64,000 bases of DNA from UBA12567 sp964598425 (GTDB lineage: Bacteria; Planctomycetota; Phycisphaerae; Phycisphaerales; SM1A02): contig CAZRBV010000001.1 in the NCBI GenBank assembly GCA_964598425.1, positions 1 through 64,000 of the forward strand. The letters run 5' to 3'. Both the position numbers and the translations under genes were made by a program. The notes below the pieces were generated by a model. That model worked only from the letters and a program-made list of their open reading frames with translations, ran no database searches and was not told where the DNA came from. This document shows, one piece after another, positions 1-9,800 of the stretch (positions within the stretch are counted from its first letter, which is position 1; every line of letters begins with the position of its first letter).

Positions 1-1851
1 CTTGCTGGTGTCGTGCTCACCATGGGTATGGCGGTGGACGCCAACGTGCTCATCTACGAGCGAATCCGAGAGGAACTTGAGGGGGGCGCTCGAAACCTCC
101 GCGAAGCAGTGCGGACGGCATACCAGAAGGTCTCCGGGACGATTCTCGACGCCAATATCACCAACCTCATTGTGTGCGCGGTGCTGCTGCTGATGGAGCC
201 GACGACGGAAGTCAAGGGCTTCGCGCTGACGCTGAGCATCGGCATTATCGCAACGATCTTCACGGCACTGTTCGTGACTCGTTTCCTCTTCGACGCATAC
301 CTGTTCTGGCTCGGCGGCAAGCGGCTGCCGATGCTGCCCTCCATCGTGCCCAGCATCGGGCGGTTGCTGCATCCCCATATTGATTGGGTTGGGTTGCGAG
401 GCGGATTCTGGACGCTGAGTGGACTCTTGATCATCTGCTCGATCTGGTTGTTCTACTCCCGCGGCGCTGACATCTTCGACACCGAATTCCGCGGCGGCGT
501 GGCAGTGACCATGCAGACCGGCCTTGGCGAGGATGGGACGCGCATCCAATTGCGTCAGAACGGCGAGAACTCGGTGACTGAGCGGGTTCGGGCCTTGGCC
601 GATCAGGCGGGAACCGATGATTCACTCCAGTCACGCATCCTCCGCGAACTCCGGGGAGCCAAGGTGCTCACCGTGGGCGACTCGGCGACGGACGCTGATG
701 GTCGGACGGTGGGCGACTCCTTCCAGGTCAAGGTTGCGGCGCCTGCTGGCCTCGCGCTTGAAGAAGGTATTCAAGCCACCGTCGAAGCAGTACTCCTCGA
801 GGAATTTGGCGACCAGCTGGACATTTCCCCGGCTCGGACCTTCTCGGGAGATGAGGGTGGCGACTGGGCTGAGCGAACTGCTCAAATTGACGCCGACACG
901 ATTGGCGAAGTGCTCGGCCTCGGTGCCTCAGTGGCCGATGTGTCCGACTACCGCGGCGGTGTTGTTGTTCTTGGAGAGCGGATCAATCCCCCGATCACGC
1001 TGGCCGAAGTCGAGCAGCGAGTCGATCGCATCAGGCAGGACCCGGACTTCGCCGACACGGTTGGCCGAGACGTCCTTGTCGCCGGCGTGGAGCGGGCAGG
1101 TGATGACACATGGTCATCCGTGGCCGTGGCGGTTCTTGATCCGGAACTGAACTACATTCGGCATGAAGCCGGGCTTGTCGATGAGCGATTGGCTGAGCGG
1201 GAGTGGGAACTCTTCGCTGAAGCGCTTGCCCGCCAGAGCAGCTTTGAGCAGGTAAGCAGCTTTGCTCCTGCAGTGGCTGCAACGCGGACCGCCAATGCCA
1301 TCGGCGCCGTCGTACTTTCTCTGGCGGGCATTCTGTTCTACATCTGGGTTCGGTTCGGATCGCTCCGATATTCGATTGCCGCCATTGCAGCCCTGTGCCA
1401 TGACGTGATCATTGTCGTCGGGTTCCTGGCCTTGACCGGCGCCATTGCTGGCCAGACCTGGGCTTCCGGTGGCCTTCTTATCGAGGAATTCCAGATCGAT
1501 ACCGGCATCGTGGCAGCATTGCTTACGGTGATCGGGTATTCGCTCAACGATACGATCGTCATCCTGGACCGAATCCGCGAGAATCGTGGTAAGCGACCGG
1601 TGCCGAGCCGCGAATGCGTCAACCTCTCGATCAATCAAGCCTTCAGCCGGACAATCCTTACGTCAGTCACGACGCTGATCGCGGTTCTCATCATTTACAT
1701 CTTTGGTGGAACAGGCATCCGAGGCTTCGCTTTTGCCCTGGTGATCGGCGTCATGGTCGGTACGTATTCCTCGGTCGCAATCGCTTCGCCACTGGTTCTT
1801 CCGCCGTGGCGATCAGAAGCGGGGCGACGAGCTGGATGCAGCCAAGGCTGA
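1..1851 (+). CDS. secDF: SecDF protein-export subunit, C-terminal part (gene runs off the left edge)
   Basis: This is the membrane subunit that uses the proton motive force to help the Sec translocon release exported proteins. The reading frame is open to base 1, so the SecD N-terminus is missing. The first visible residues carry the SecD signature GMAVDANVLIYERIREE, followed by hydrophobic helices. A second, SecF-like half begins near residue 130 of the visible part; FRGG near residue 158 matches the start of the SecF P1 domain. The second membrane block has IGYSLNDTIVILDRIRE, the SecF counterpart of the SecD signature. SecD and SecF are therefore one polypeptide. The periplasmic part of the SecF half is about 265 residues, well above the roughly 100 of E. 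coli SecF. The family call is secure; the complete start cannot be seen. Confidence 0.93.
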   Translation, partial: LAGVVLTMGMAVDANVLIYERIREELEGGARNLREAVRTAYQKVSGTILDANITNLIVCAVLLLMEPTTEVKGFALTLSIGIIATIFTALFVTRFLFDAYLFWLGGKRLPMLPSIVPSIGRLLHPHIDWVGLRGGFWTLSGLLIICSIWLFYSRGADIFDTEFRGGVAVTMQTGLGEDGTRIQLRQNGENSVTERVRALADQAGTDDSLQSRILRELRGAKVLTVGDSATDADGRTVGDSFQVKVAAPAGLALEEGIQATVEAVLLEEFGDQLDISPARTFSGDEGGDWAERTAQIDADTIGEVLGLGASVADVSDYRGGVVVLGERINPPITLAEVEQRVDRIRQDPDFADTVGRDVLVAGVERAGDDTWSSVAVAVLDPELNYIRHEAGLVDERLAEREWELFAEALARQSSFEQVSSFAPAVAATRTANAIGAVVLSLAGILFYIWVRFGSLRYSIAAIAALCHDVIIVVGFLALTGAIAGQTWASGGLLIEEFQIDTGIVAALLTVIGYSLNDTIVILDRIRENRGKRPVPSRECVNLSINQAFSRTILTSVTTLIAVLIIYIFGGTGIRGFAFALVIGVMVGTYSSVAIASPLVLPPWRSEAGRRAGCSQG

Positions 1852-1946
1852 CATGGACGAGACCGTCGCGACCTTGCCGGCCTGATCGCGACGGGTTCTC
1901 ACGCTGCCCGCCTTGACCGGTCGATGGATATTGGTGGAGGTGCACG

Positions 1947-2861
1947 ATGTCGACTGGTGGAAAGCTCGTTCTTCTCGGGGCCGCAGCAGTGGTGGCTGTT
2001 CTTGTTCTGGTGTATGGCGGAGGCCCCGCGCCCGTCACGGCGGCTGATCCGACTGGAATTGGCAGCCAGCCAGCTCTGTCCATGAGCAGCCGCTCGATGG
2101 ACGCACAGACACCCCCGGACGCACAGACACCCCCGGACGCACAGACACCCCCGGAAACAACTGCAGCGACGGCGAGTCTCAAGAGCCCCGCAACGCTGGC
2201 CAGCACAGCTTCTTCCGGCCCTCCATCGCGGAGGGCTACCGTGAGCGTTCCTCTACGCCACACGGAGCGTTCGACCTCACGTCAGCCGGGCGCCAACGGG
2301 GCAGCGACTCCGCCGCGAATCGAAATGGGCCGACCACTCCCACGACCGTCGGTGCCGCCAGCGGGGGCAATGGCCCGGGAACGTTCCGTCGCCAGCGTTG
2401 CCGCCGGCTCGACGAAGGGGGCATCCCCGCGACCGAGCACGGTACGCCCTCAGTCTGCTGCGACGTCCCAGTTGAAGCCCGGGGCGCACAAGCCCCGCGT
2501 GGTCATTGTGAAAAGCGGCGAGACGCTGAGTTCGATCGCCGAGCGGACACTGGGAGACGCGCAGGCGTGGCGACGCATTGCTCAAGCGAATCCCGGAATC
2601 GATCCGGATGCGCTTCGGATTGGGCAGCGATTGACCATTCCCGCCGACTCAGCCAGGACACCTCCGGCTGTCGTAGTCTCCCCGAATCCATCCTCGCGCC
2701 GAACACACCGGATCGTCGAGGGCGAGACCCTCTCCTCTATTGCAGCGTTGCACTATGGGAGTGCCCGGCACTGGAACCGTGTCTTTGAGGCGAATCGAGC
2801 CATCCTCAAGGACGATCCCGATCGGCTTCCTCTTGAGGTGGTGCTGGTCATACCGGAGTAG
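1947..2861 (+). CDS. Membrane-anchored or secreted protein with two C-terminal LysM domains
   Basis: This 304-residue protein begins with a hydrophobic segment (about residues 7-24) that serves as a signal peptide or anchor. A low-complexity linker rich in Pro, Ala, Ser and Thr follows, including a three-fold DAQTPP repeat. Two LysM modules occupy about residues 184-235 and 252-303, each with the GETLSSIA core. LysM modules bind peptidoglycan or related N-acetylglucosamine polymers, so an envelope role is likely. A GGAGG Shine-Dalgarno element lies 6 nt before the ATG. The gene starts 95 bp after secDF on the same strand. No catalytic domain is visible. Confidence 0.85.
   Translation: MSTGGKLVLLGAAAVVAVLVLVYGGGPAPVTAADPTGIGSQPALSMSSRSMDAQTPPDAQTPPDAQTPPETTAATASLKSPATLASTASSGPPSRRATVSVPLRHTERSTSRQPGANGAATPPRIEMGRPLPRPSVPPAGAMARERSVASVAAGSTKGASPRPSTVRPQSAATSQLKPGAHKPRVVIVKSGETLSSIAERTLGDAQAWRRIAQANPGIDPDALRIGQRLTIPADSARTPPAVVVSPNPSSRRTHRIVEGETLSSIAALHYGSARHWNRVFEANRAILKDDPDRLPLEVVLVIPE
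2100..2153 (+). repeat. Three perfect tandem copies of an 18-bp unit coding for DAQTPP
   Basis: Unit GACGCACAGACACCCCCG occurs three times head to tail without mismatch, in frame within the linker of the LysM protein. Perfect identity at the DNA level points to recent slippage or duplication. Confidence 0.95.
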
Positions 2862-2866
2862 GTCTG

Positions 2867-3631
2867 CTAGGCGAGCGAGTCGATGTTGTCGGCCATGCGG
2901 TCCGGGCTGAGGCTGCCGATGACAACGCTGGACACGGCGGAGGCGATGGGGGCCGCGTGAAGAACATGATTGAGGGCCTCCCGCGCGGGGAGATGCCCAC
3001 TTCCGAGCACCTTCTTGAGAAGCACACCGATGCCTGCCTCGGCAGCTTGCGCAATCGCGGCTTCGTGGCTTCGGATGTCAATGCTGTACTCGCACATGAT
3101 GACATCGGCCCAGCTCAACGCAAGGACACTGCCTCCAGGCGTCTTGCCCGAGAACCCGATGGCCTGCGTGAGTCCGGCCTGTTTGAGATCCTGCAGCGTC
3201 TCCACGAGGTCGGTGTCTGCCTGGATCTCGATGTCGCGGCCATCGGAGTGCACCAGGAGAAGCTCCACCGCATCGGTGCGGAGCTTCCGCAGGCTCTGCT
3301 GCAGGCTTCGTCGAGCCGAGACGCCCGAGAAGTCATGTGTACTGCGTCCGCTTTCAAACTGCTCACCGACCTTTGTGCACAAAACAACCTCTGAGCGTCT
3401 TGATCCAAGTGCAGCGCCGATTCGCTCCTCGGCAAGTCCGTATGCGGGGGCCGTGTCGATCAGAGTGACTCCCAGATCCAGCATCGCGTGCACAATCCGC
3501 TCCGCATCGGCAGGGGATGGCAGGTCGAAAGCATCCGGGTACTTCACGCTGGCGTTGCGGCCAAGCTTGACGGTGCCCCAGCCGATGCGGGAGACGCTCA
3601 GGCCGGTGCGTCCGAGGGGGCGGTACTCCAC
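2867..3631 (-). CDS. Aldo/keto reductase family oxidoreductase
   Basis: A probable NADPH-dependent reductase of carbonyl compounds with a TIM-barrel fold, 254 residues. The N-terminus EYRPLGRTGLSVSRIGWG is typical of the family. Parts of the catalytic tetrad can be seen: Asp and Tyr in DTAPAYG, Lys in LCTKVG and His in LLVHSDG. A GTG start at 3631 is chosen because a GGAG element sits 8 nt upstream and the family normally begins right there; an ATG 18 nt further upstream has no such element. It overlaps the end of the upstream FAD oxidoreductase by 34 bp, so the two are probably co-transcribed. The substrate is unknown. It is somewhat shorter than the usual 280-330 residues. Confidence 0.85.
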   Translation of the reverse strand: MEYRPLGRTGLSVSRIGWGTVKLGRNASVKYPDAFDLPSPADAERIVHAMLDLGVTLIDTAPAYGLAEERIGAALGSRRSEVVLCTKVGEQFESGRSTHDFSGVSARRSLQQSLRKLRTDAVELLLVHSDGRDIEIQADTDLVETLQDLKQAGLTQAIGFSGKTPGGSVLALSWADVIMCEYSIDIRSHEAAIAQAAEAGIGVLLKKVLGSGHLPAREALNHVLHAAPIASAVSSVVIGSLSPDRMADNIDSLA

Positions 3632-4881
3632 CTGCAGATCTCCATCCAAGGGGGTGTTGCGACGACCGGTCGCGGCCAGTGAAGTGGCGCGGCGACCGCC
3701 GGGAAGTGAGGCGACACGTGAGTAGCAATGTCATCTGAGAGAAGCGGCGCCAGCGCGAGCTTTGTCGGCCAGCCTGTGAGGATGGATCCATCCTCAAGAA
3801 CGGTTGGCAGGTCAGGTCGACCGCCATCGGCGGTTGCGTGTTCAGACCGCGGAGCGTCATATGTTGCCCATTGGGCACTCACAAACGAGATACCGGGCAG
3901 CGCTTCGGCGACCTGCGCTGCGGCGAGCGACAAGGTCTCATCTTCGGAAGCCGAGGCGCCCCACTCAGCGACTTCGCCACCGACTTGCCACACCCGCTGC
4001 GAATCTTCAGCAGCAACGGTGGTGATCGTGAGCCATGGTTTCGCGCCCCGAATACAGTGCCCATTCAGGATGGGCAAATCGCCTCTCACCAGAACCATGC
4101 GGAGCGGCCGGACCTGGCTGGCATCACCGCGAATACCCGCCATCGAACGGAGCGCGGTGTTCCCCCCACCTGCGAGGAGAATCAGCCGGCCCGCCGAAAC
4201 GTGCACACCCTCGTTCGCAATCGAGAGCTCAACATCCACGTGATCTGGCTGTGCTGCTATGCGTTGGACGGAGCCGAGAATCAGCCGCGGAGCGTGCATG
4301 GAACCCAGCACGGCGAGCAGGCTCGCTGGCTCCAGCACCGGCTCAGCCACGCGAAGGATCTGGCCCCTGACCCCGGCCAGGCCATCGGGCCTCTCAGCCT
4401 GGGGCCACGTGGTTGGCCGGGTCTGAAGCGCGAGTTTGGCGCCGAGGAGTCCGGCCAGCGAAGATGCGGAGCGATGTGTCCAGATGGCGCAGGCGTCGGC
4501 TCGCAGGGCCACGCCGGAAAGATTGGGCTCGTGGTCACCGCCGAGCATGCGACGCCACCTCGCGGGCATCTCTCGTACTGATCTCGCGGCAGATCCGGCG
4601 ATGCCGCCAAGCGCGTATTTGAGCCCACCGTGGATAATGCCCTGGCTCCCGATTGTTTGCCCACAACCGAGAGCCTTCTGCTCGATGAGCCAGGCGCTAC
4701 AGCCTGCTGCGTGAAGCGCGTCCAGGGTAAGCAGGCCCGCGACGCCACCTCCGATGACAAGCGCATCGAGTTGAATCGGCGGTGGGTTCACCGCTCTCGG
4801 AGTCTGGATTGCTGTGGCGTTGTGTCGGGCATGCTGTTGCGTCAATGGTACAGTGCGCCGCTTTCCATGATCTTCGGTCAA
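3598..4881 (-). CDS. FAD-dependent oxidoreductase, DAO (D-amino acid oxidase / glycerol-3-phosphate dehydrogenase) type
   Basis: This protein of up to 427 residues has an FAD-binding Rossmann motif GGGVAGL near residues 43-49, followed by an IGSQGIIHGGLKYALGG segment that resembles the DAO superfamily flavin-contact region. Another glycine-rich segment, ILLAGGGNTAL, lies mid-protein. It probably oxidises a small hydroxy- or amino-acid-like substrate, but no diagnostic substrate residues are recognised. The first 35 or so residues look non-conserved; a GTG at 4791 is a plausible alternative start. It diverges from the isocitrate dehydrogenase gene with only about 20 bp between the assigned starts and overlaps the downstream aldo/keto reductase. 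Confidence 0.75.
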   Translation of the reverse strand: MTEDHGKRRTVPLTQQHARHNATAIQTPRAVNPPPIQLDALVIGGGVAGLLTLDALHAAGCSAWLIEQKALGCGQTIGSQGIIHGGLKYALGGIAGSAARSVREMPARWRRMLGGDHEPNLSGVALRADACAIWTHRSASSLAGLLGAKLALQTRPTTWPQAERPDGLAGVRGQILRVAEPVLEPASLLAVLGSMHAPRLILGSVQRIAAQPDHVDVELSIANEGVHVSAGRLILLAGGGNTALRSMAGIRGDASQVRPLRMVLVRGDLPILNGHCIRGAKPWLTITTVAAEDSQRVWQVGGEVAEWGASASEDETLSLAAAQVAEALPGISFVSAQWATYDAPRSEHATADGGRPDLPTVLEDGSILTGWPTKLALAPLLSDDIATHVSPHFPAVAAPLHWPRPVVATPPWMEICRWSTAPSDAPA

Positions 4882-4902
4882 TCAGACAGGGAGCCTTTCG
4901 GC

Positions 4903-5946
4903 ATGCGACACTCCGCGGTTCTCATCCCCGGTGACGGGATCGGTCCAGAAGTCACCAGTGCAGCCCGATTTGTACTTGAAGAGGCAGGGGCAGAGATCGA
5001 CTGGCATGTGCATCACGCAGGGCTCGCCGCAGTTGAGAGGGGCTCCACAGAAACGCTTCCGAGTGCGACCGTCGAGGCCGTTCTCGCCCACCGAGTCGCT
5101 CTGAAGGGGCCGTGTACGACGCCCATTGGGGAGGGATTCACTTCGGTCAACGTGGCGCTTCGGAAGAGATTGAATCTGTTTGGGGCGGTCCGACCCGTGC
5201 GAAGCTTGGCCGGCGTGCCTACCCGCTTCAGTGACCCTGGCGTGGACATTGTCGTCGTCCGTGAGAACACCGAGGGGCTCTACGCCGGGATCGAGAATCT
5301 GATTACAACTGGCGTCGTGACGAGCCTCAAGGTTGTGACTGAAGAAGCCAGCCGTCGCATTGCTCGCTTTGCGCTTGACTATGCAGTGAACCGTGGCCGG
5401 CGCAAGGTCACAGTGCTGCACAAGGCCAACATCATGAAACTCGGTGATGGTCTGTTCGTGCGGTGTTGCCGGGAGGAGGCGCAGAATTACATGGACCGCA
5501 TTCAATACGAGGAACTCATCATTGATGCCGGGAGCATGCGGATTGTGCAGCGGCCGGAGGACTTCGATGTGCTGCTCTGCGAGAACCTGTACGGCGATGT
5601 GATGAGTGATCTCTGCGCTGGTCTGGTAGGCGGGCTTGGTGTGACCCCTGGAGCCAACTATGGGGGAGACCATGCGGCAGTGTTTGAGGCAGTCCACGGT
5701 TCGGCCCCGGATATCGCTGGTGAGGGTGTCGCCAATCCCCTGGCAGTCATTATGAGTGGCGTCATGTTGTTGCGTCATCTGGCAGCCGCCACCGGTGACG
5801 ATCGATGTGAATCCGTTGCAGATCGAATCCGCGATGCCTACAACGCATGCCTTCTGGCGGGGCACAAGACGCGTGACTTGGATGGCGAGCTCGGGACTCA
5901 GCAATTCGCGCAGGCTGTTGTCGATCACATGGCGGTGCAGGCGTGA
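4903..5946 (+). CDS. NAD-type isocitrate / isopropylmalate-family dehydrogenase
   Basis: Oxidative decarboxylation of a 2-hydroxy acid, most likely isocitrate to 2-oxoglutarate in the TCA cycle. The 347-residue protein starts with LIPGDGIGPEV, has VVRENTEGLYAG with substrate- and metal-contacting residues, CENLYGDVMSDL with the metal-binding Asp residues, and EAVHGSAPDIAG in the cofactor region. Length and motifs match the NAD-dependent isocitrate/homoisocitrate dehydrogenase class better than the NADP Icd class. The ATG at 4903 is preferred because the dinucleotide fold begins directly after it; an open frame continues upstream without family similarity. The stop overlaps the GTG start of the next gene. 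Isopropylmalate or homoisocitrate as substrate cannot be excluded from sequence alone. Confidence 0.88.
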   Translation: MRHSAVLIPGDGIGPEVTSAARFVLEEAGAEIDWHVHHAGLAAVERGSTETLPSATVEAVLAHRVALKGPCTTPIGEGFTSVNVALRKRLNLFGAVRPVRSLAGVPTRFSDPGVDIVVVRENTEGLYAGIENLITTGVVTSLKVVTEEASRRIARFALDYAVNRGRRKVTVLHKANIMKLGDGLFVRCCREEAQNYMDRIQYEELIIDAGSMRIVQRPEDFDVLLCENLYGDVMSDLCAGLVGGLGVTPGANYGGDHAAVFEAVHGSAPDIAGEGVANPLAVIMSGVMLLRHLAAATGDDRCESVADRIRDAYNACLLAGHKTRDLDGELGTQQFAQAVVDHMAVQA

Positions 5947-6794
5947 GTAGCTTCACCGACTGGGAAATCCCGGGAAGCAGGGGACTTCCGATTCGCGGCA
6001 GCACGCATCTTCCCAGTGGAGATCCCAGGGCCGTGCTGGTCGTGATTCACGGGTTCAAGGGGTACAAGGAGTACGGGATGTTCCCATGGCTCGCTGCGAA
6101 GTTTGCAGCGGCGGGGCATGTCGTACACCGGGTCAACCTGTCGCACTCGGGAATGGATCACGGGCACGGCGATTTCGACGACCGCGTTTTCGTTCAAGAC
6201 ACATGGAGTCGCGGAGTCGAAGATGTCGTGGCACTGTTGACGGGGATTGATCGTGGCCGACTCGCTGGGCAGGGCCGTGGGGCGGTGCTGCTCGGCCACA
6301 GCCGTGGAGGCGCGGTGAGTTTGCTTGCCGCAGGTCGCCACGGGCGTGATGAAGCCTTTGCTCCGGTGACGGGCATTCTCTCGCTTTCCAGCCCTGCCTC
6401 TCTCAACAGAATGAGCGACTCGGAACAGGCTGCCCTGCTTGAGGCTGGTCAGGCAGAGACGCCGTCGTCCAGAACGGGGCAAACGCTGCATGTCGGCGCT
6501 GGGTGGCTACAGGAGCAGCTTGATGATCCGATTGGGCACGATCTTCTGCGCCAAGTTGGAGAGATTACATGCCCGATCGGGGTGATTCACGGTTCTGAGG
6601 ATCCCACCGTCGCCCCAAGTGATGCTGTGACGCTCGCGCAGGCCAACCCAGGCAAAGTTCGAGTTCATGTGGTTCCCGGCGGGGACCATGTATTCAATAC
6701 GCCCAACCCGTTCCCCCCTGACGGGGATCCGTCTCCGCAACTTGCTGAGGTTCTGAGCGTCAGTTCAGAGTGGCTTGACCAGTGGGTGCAATGA
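5943..6794 (+). CDS. Alpha/beta-hydrolase family protein
   Basis: A cytoplasmic serine hydrolase of 283 residues. The nucleophile elbow GHSRGG lies near residues 118-123, the acid is probably Asp in HGSEDPTV near 218, and the catalytic His is in PGGDHVF near 248, so a full triad is present. VVIHGFKGYKEYGMFPW near the N-terminus forms the oxyanion region. It resembles the dienelactone hydrolase / BAAT group, but the substrate is unknown. The GTG start overlaps the isocitrate dehydrogenase stop (GTGA), which implies translational coupling. The gene converges on smc with 13 bp between the stops. Confidence 0.85.
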   Translation: MSSFTDWEIPGSRGLPIRGSTHLPSGDPRAVLVVIHGFKGYKEYGMFPWLAAKFAAAGHVVHRVNLSHSGMDHGHGDFDDRVFVQDTWSRGVEDVVALLTGIDRGRLAGQGRGAVLLGHSRGGAVSLLAAGRHGRDEAFAPVTGILSLSSPASLNRMSDSEQAALLEAGQAETPSSRTGQTLHVGAGWLQEQLDDPIGHDLLRQVGEITCPIGVIHGSEDPTVAPSDAVTLAQANPGKVRVHVVPGGDHVFNTPNPFPPDGDPSPQLAEVLSVSSEWLDQWVQ

Positions 6795-6807
6795 CGGTGC
6801 CTGACTC

Positions 6808-9800
6808 TCAGACGATCGCCGCAGACTGATCGACTGTCTCGACCACCGGAGGTTCCGGCTCTTCGCTGGCACGAACCGTTGCTGCGGCACTGATGCGTCC
6901 GTCATCACCAACCTCATCGACGCGGACGGTGACCCGCTTGGACACTCCTCGCTCTGGCTGCGTCACACCGTAGAGCCGGTCGCATGCGAGCATCGTTTGT
7001 TTGTTGTGCGTGATGACGATGAAGTGGCTGCGATCAAGGAACTGGTTCAGCGTGGTGCAGAATCGGCTGACATTGGCATCATCAAGTGCCGCATCGACTT
7101 CATCGAGGATGCAGAACGGTGCGGGGCGTGACTTGAAAATGGCGAGTAGCAGGGCGACGGCGGTCATGGTCTTCTCGCCGCCGGAGAGTTGGCTGATGAC
7201 CCGCGGTTCCTTGCCTGGAGGCTTGGCTTTGATCTCGATTCCGGACTCCAGCATGTCAACATTGCCATCTTCGTCCGGGACGAGGTACAGGTCAGCGTTT
7301 CCGCCGCCGAACAGTTGCCGGAAGAGACCGGCAGCGCCGGCGAAGTGGTCACGCACCTTGGCAAATGTCTCTTCGAATCTGGTCCGACTGGCGACTTCAA
7401 GTTCGTCGATCAGGGCTTCGAGTTGTTGGCGAGCGTGATCGATATCAGCAACCTGTTCGATCAGTCCTTCGTTTCGGGCTTCGAGATGTTGCTCTTCCTC
7501 GATCGAATCGATGTTGACGTTGCCGAGGTTCTTGATCTGATCTCGAAGCTCGACAACTTCGGCATTGGCGGCTTCGCGGTCGACTTCAATCTCTGCGGCA
7601 CCTGATTTCCATTCGGGGAATTCGGTCGAAAGGTCAATGCCGAGTTCATCAAGGGTTCGCTCTTCCAGATTCTCTCGATTGACTTCCGCTTCTCGTCGGG
7701 TCAGTTCCAAGGCATGATGGTCCCGCTCAAGAATGGAGTTTCGCTTGCGCGCCGCGTCGAGCGACTCTTTGGCCTCGGCCAGCGCCAGATCAGCCTGTTT
7801 GACGGCCTCCGTTGTCGCATCCTTCTCCCTGGCTGCCTGTTCTGCCGCTCGCTGGCTGGAGGTGTACAGGCTGTTGGCCTTCTCGATTCCTCCATCGTAC
7901 TGGTCCAGCTGCGCAGATCGGCGTGCCAGTTGAGATCGCGTCGATCGCTGCCGATCCTCTTCGGCATCAATCGCGGCTTCCAGATGGCGTCGTGAGCGTT
8001 GTGTGGATTGGTGCTGTTCGGCGAGCCGTCCATTGTCGACGCGGGCCGCTGCGAGCGACTCCTGCGACTCATGAAGCGTCGCGCGGTGTTGCTCGGCTCG
8101 CCGCTCAAGATCAGCGATTCCCGCCTCGGCCTCCGCGAGTGCTTTGCCAAGTCGATCGGATTCGGCGGCAAGGAGGTCACGCTGCGCGGACAAATCAGCT
8201 CGCCGCACTTGAAGATCACGGCGTTCGTCCTCAATCTCAGACCGCTCATGCTGGAGCCGCGTCATCTCGTTGCCGATGCCCTGCAGGCCATATTCCAGAT
8301 CGACGACCTGGTTACTTGCCTGCTGTAGCGCATCGGCGGCATTGCGTCGTCGCCGATCTGCTTCAGAAGACGCCGTTTTCAGACCGTCGAGATCGCGCTC
8401 CAGCCCCGCAATGCGAATGTCAAACGCGCACACGGAGGCTTCCAGATCCTCCATTTCCATGCGGCGTGAGATCCAGCCTGCCGCAGCGGGTTGGCCAATG
8501 CGGATGCGCCCATCCGGTTCGATGACCTCGCCACTGATTGCCGCAAGCCTCCAGTTTCGCATCGAGGCGCGAGACAGGTGCAACGCTTGCTCAAACGTGG
8601 GTACGACTGCGGTGCGCCCGAGCAGCCTCGTGGAGATTCCTCGGGCTTCGGGGCGAACCTCGACAAGATCGAGCGCATGCTGCACACCATCGAGGCCTGG
8701 CGGAAGGGGGGTGCGGTGTGGGCCGTTCTCCGGTTCGCCTCCAACTGCGCACACGAGGCTCAGTCCCTGTTCGCGGCACCAGTCGACCAGTCCGGAAGCG
8801 GCTGTGTCATCGCGTGTGATGACGACTTCAACGTCACGCCCCAGGATGGTCTCGATCAGGTTGGCCCATTCGCGAGAAGTGTGGACACAGTCACCGAGCA
8901 CGCCGATGAGATTTTGGCCAGACTCATCGAGAGCTCGCTTGACGTCATCGCCAAGTCCTTCGTGGGCGTGCTGCATTTCCACCAGCAGGTGCAGTCTGGA
9001 CCCTGCGGCTGCCCGGTCGTGGCGTACATCAGCCAACGCATCCGCAATGGTGTCATGCCGCTTGCCGAGATCGGTTGCGTCATCATCATGGCGACGAAGA
9101 TTCTGTTCGGCTTCCTCGACCTGAGATCTGACCGAGTTCAGCGATTCGTTGTGTGAGTTTCTTCGATTCTCCGCTGCATCAAGTTCTTCGTTGACAGATG
9201 TGATTCTCGGTTCGACGCGACCCAACTGCTCGTCGATGCCAAGCAGCCGCTCGGCCGTTGCGGAATGATCTGCCTGAGCGGTGGCTTGACGCTCCGCGAT
9301 GTTCGCTTGACTGCGGCGTGCTTCTCTGAGGGATGCCGACGCCTCTTCAACATCGTGCCTGGTCGTCGAGACGGCTTCCGCCAGCTGCGCGAGCCGAGTT
9401 TCCGAGGCAGCCAATTGCGCCTCGATTGTGGTGGCCTCGCTGGTGAGCCGCTCGAGTTCGTCTGCAAGTTCGGCGGTTCTGGATTCAATCTCAACCAGCG
9501 TCTCCCGGTCGGTCTTGATCTGATCTGCTGCGTCCTGGCGTTGCTGCGAGATGAACTGAACTTGCTGGAGCGCTCGCTCCGCAGCGGCTTCCTGCTCGGT
9601 GACGCTGCGCTCAAGTTCCAAGCGCGTGTCCACCGCTTCGTGCCGGCGGATGTCGGCGTCCTGCTGGGCGTCCTCAAGTTCAGTGAGGGTTGCCTGCAAC
9701 CCGCCTCGTTGTTGTGCGAGATCTGCGAGTCGGCTGGTCAGTCCGATGAGCCGATCCTGCAACTCGTCAAACTGATCGAATACCAGATCACGCCGAAGTT

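Noticed and set aside
4630..4902. Upstream in-frame extension of isocitrate dehydrogenase
   Set aside because: It is antisense to the FAD oxidoreductase and precedes the normal family N-terminus; the ATG at 4903 is the better start.
4882..5928. 348-codon open frame antisense to isocitrate dehydrogenase
   Set aside because: Composition is not protein-like and it covers a conserved enzyme; high G+C makes such antisense frames common.
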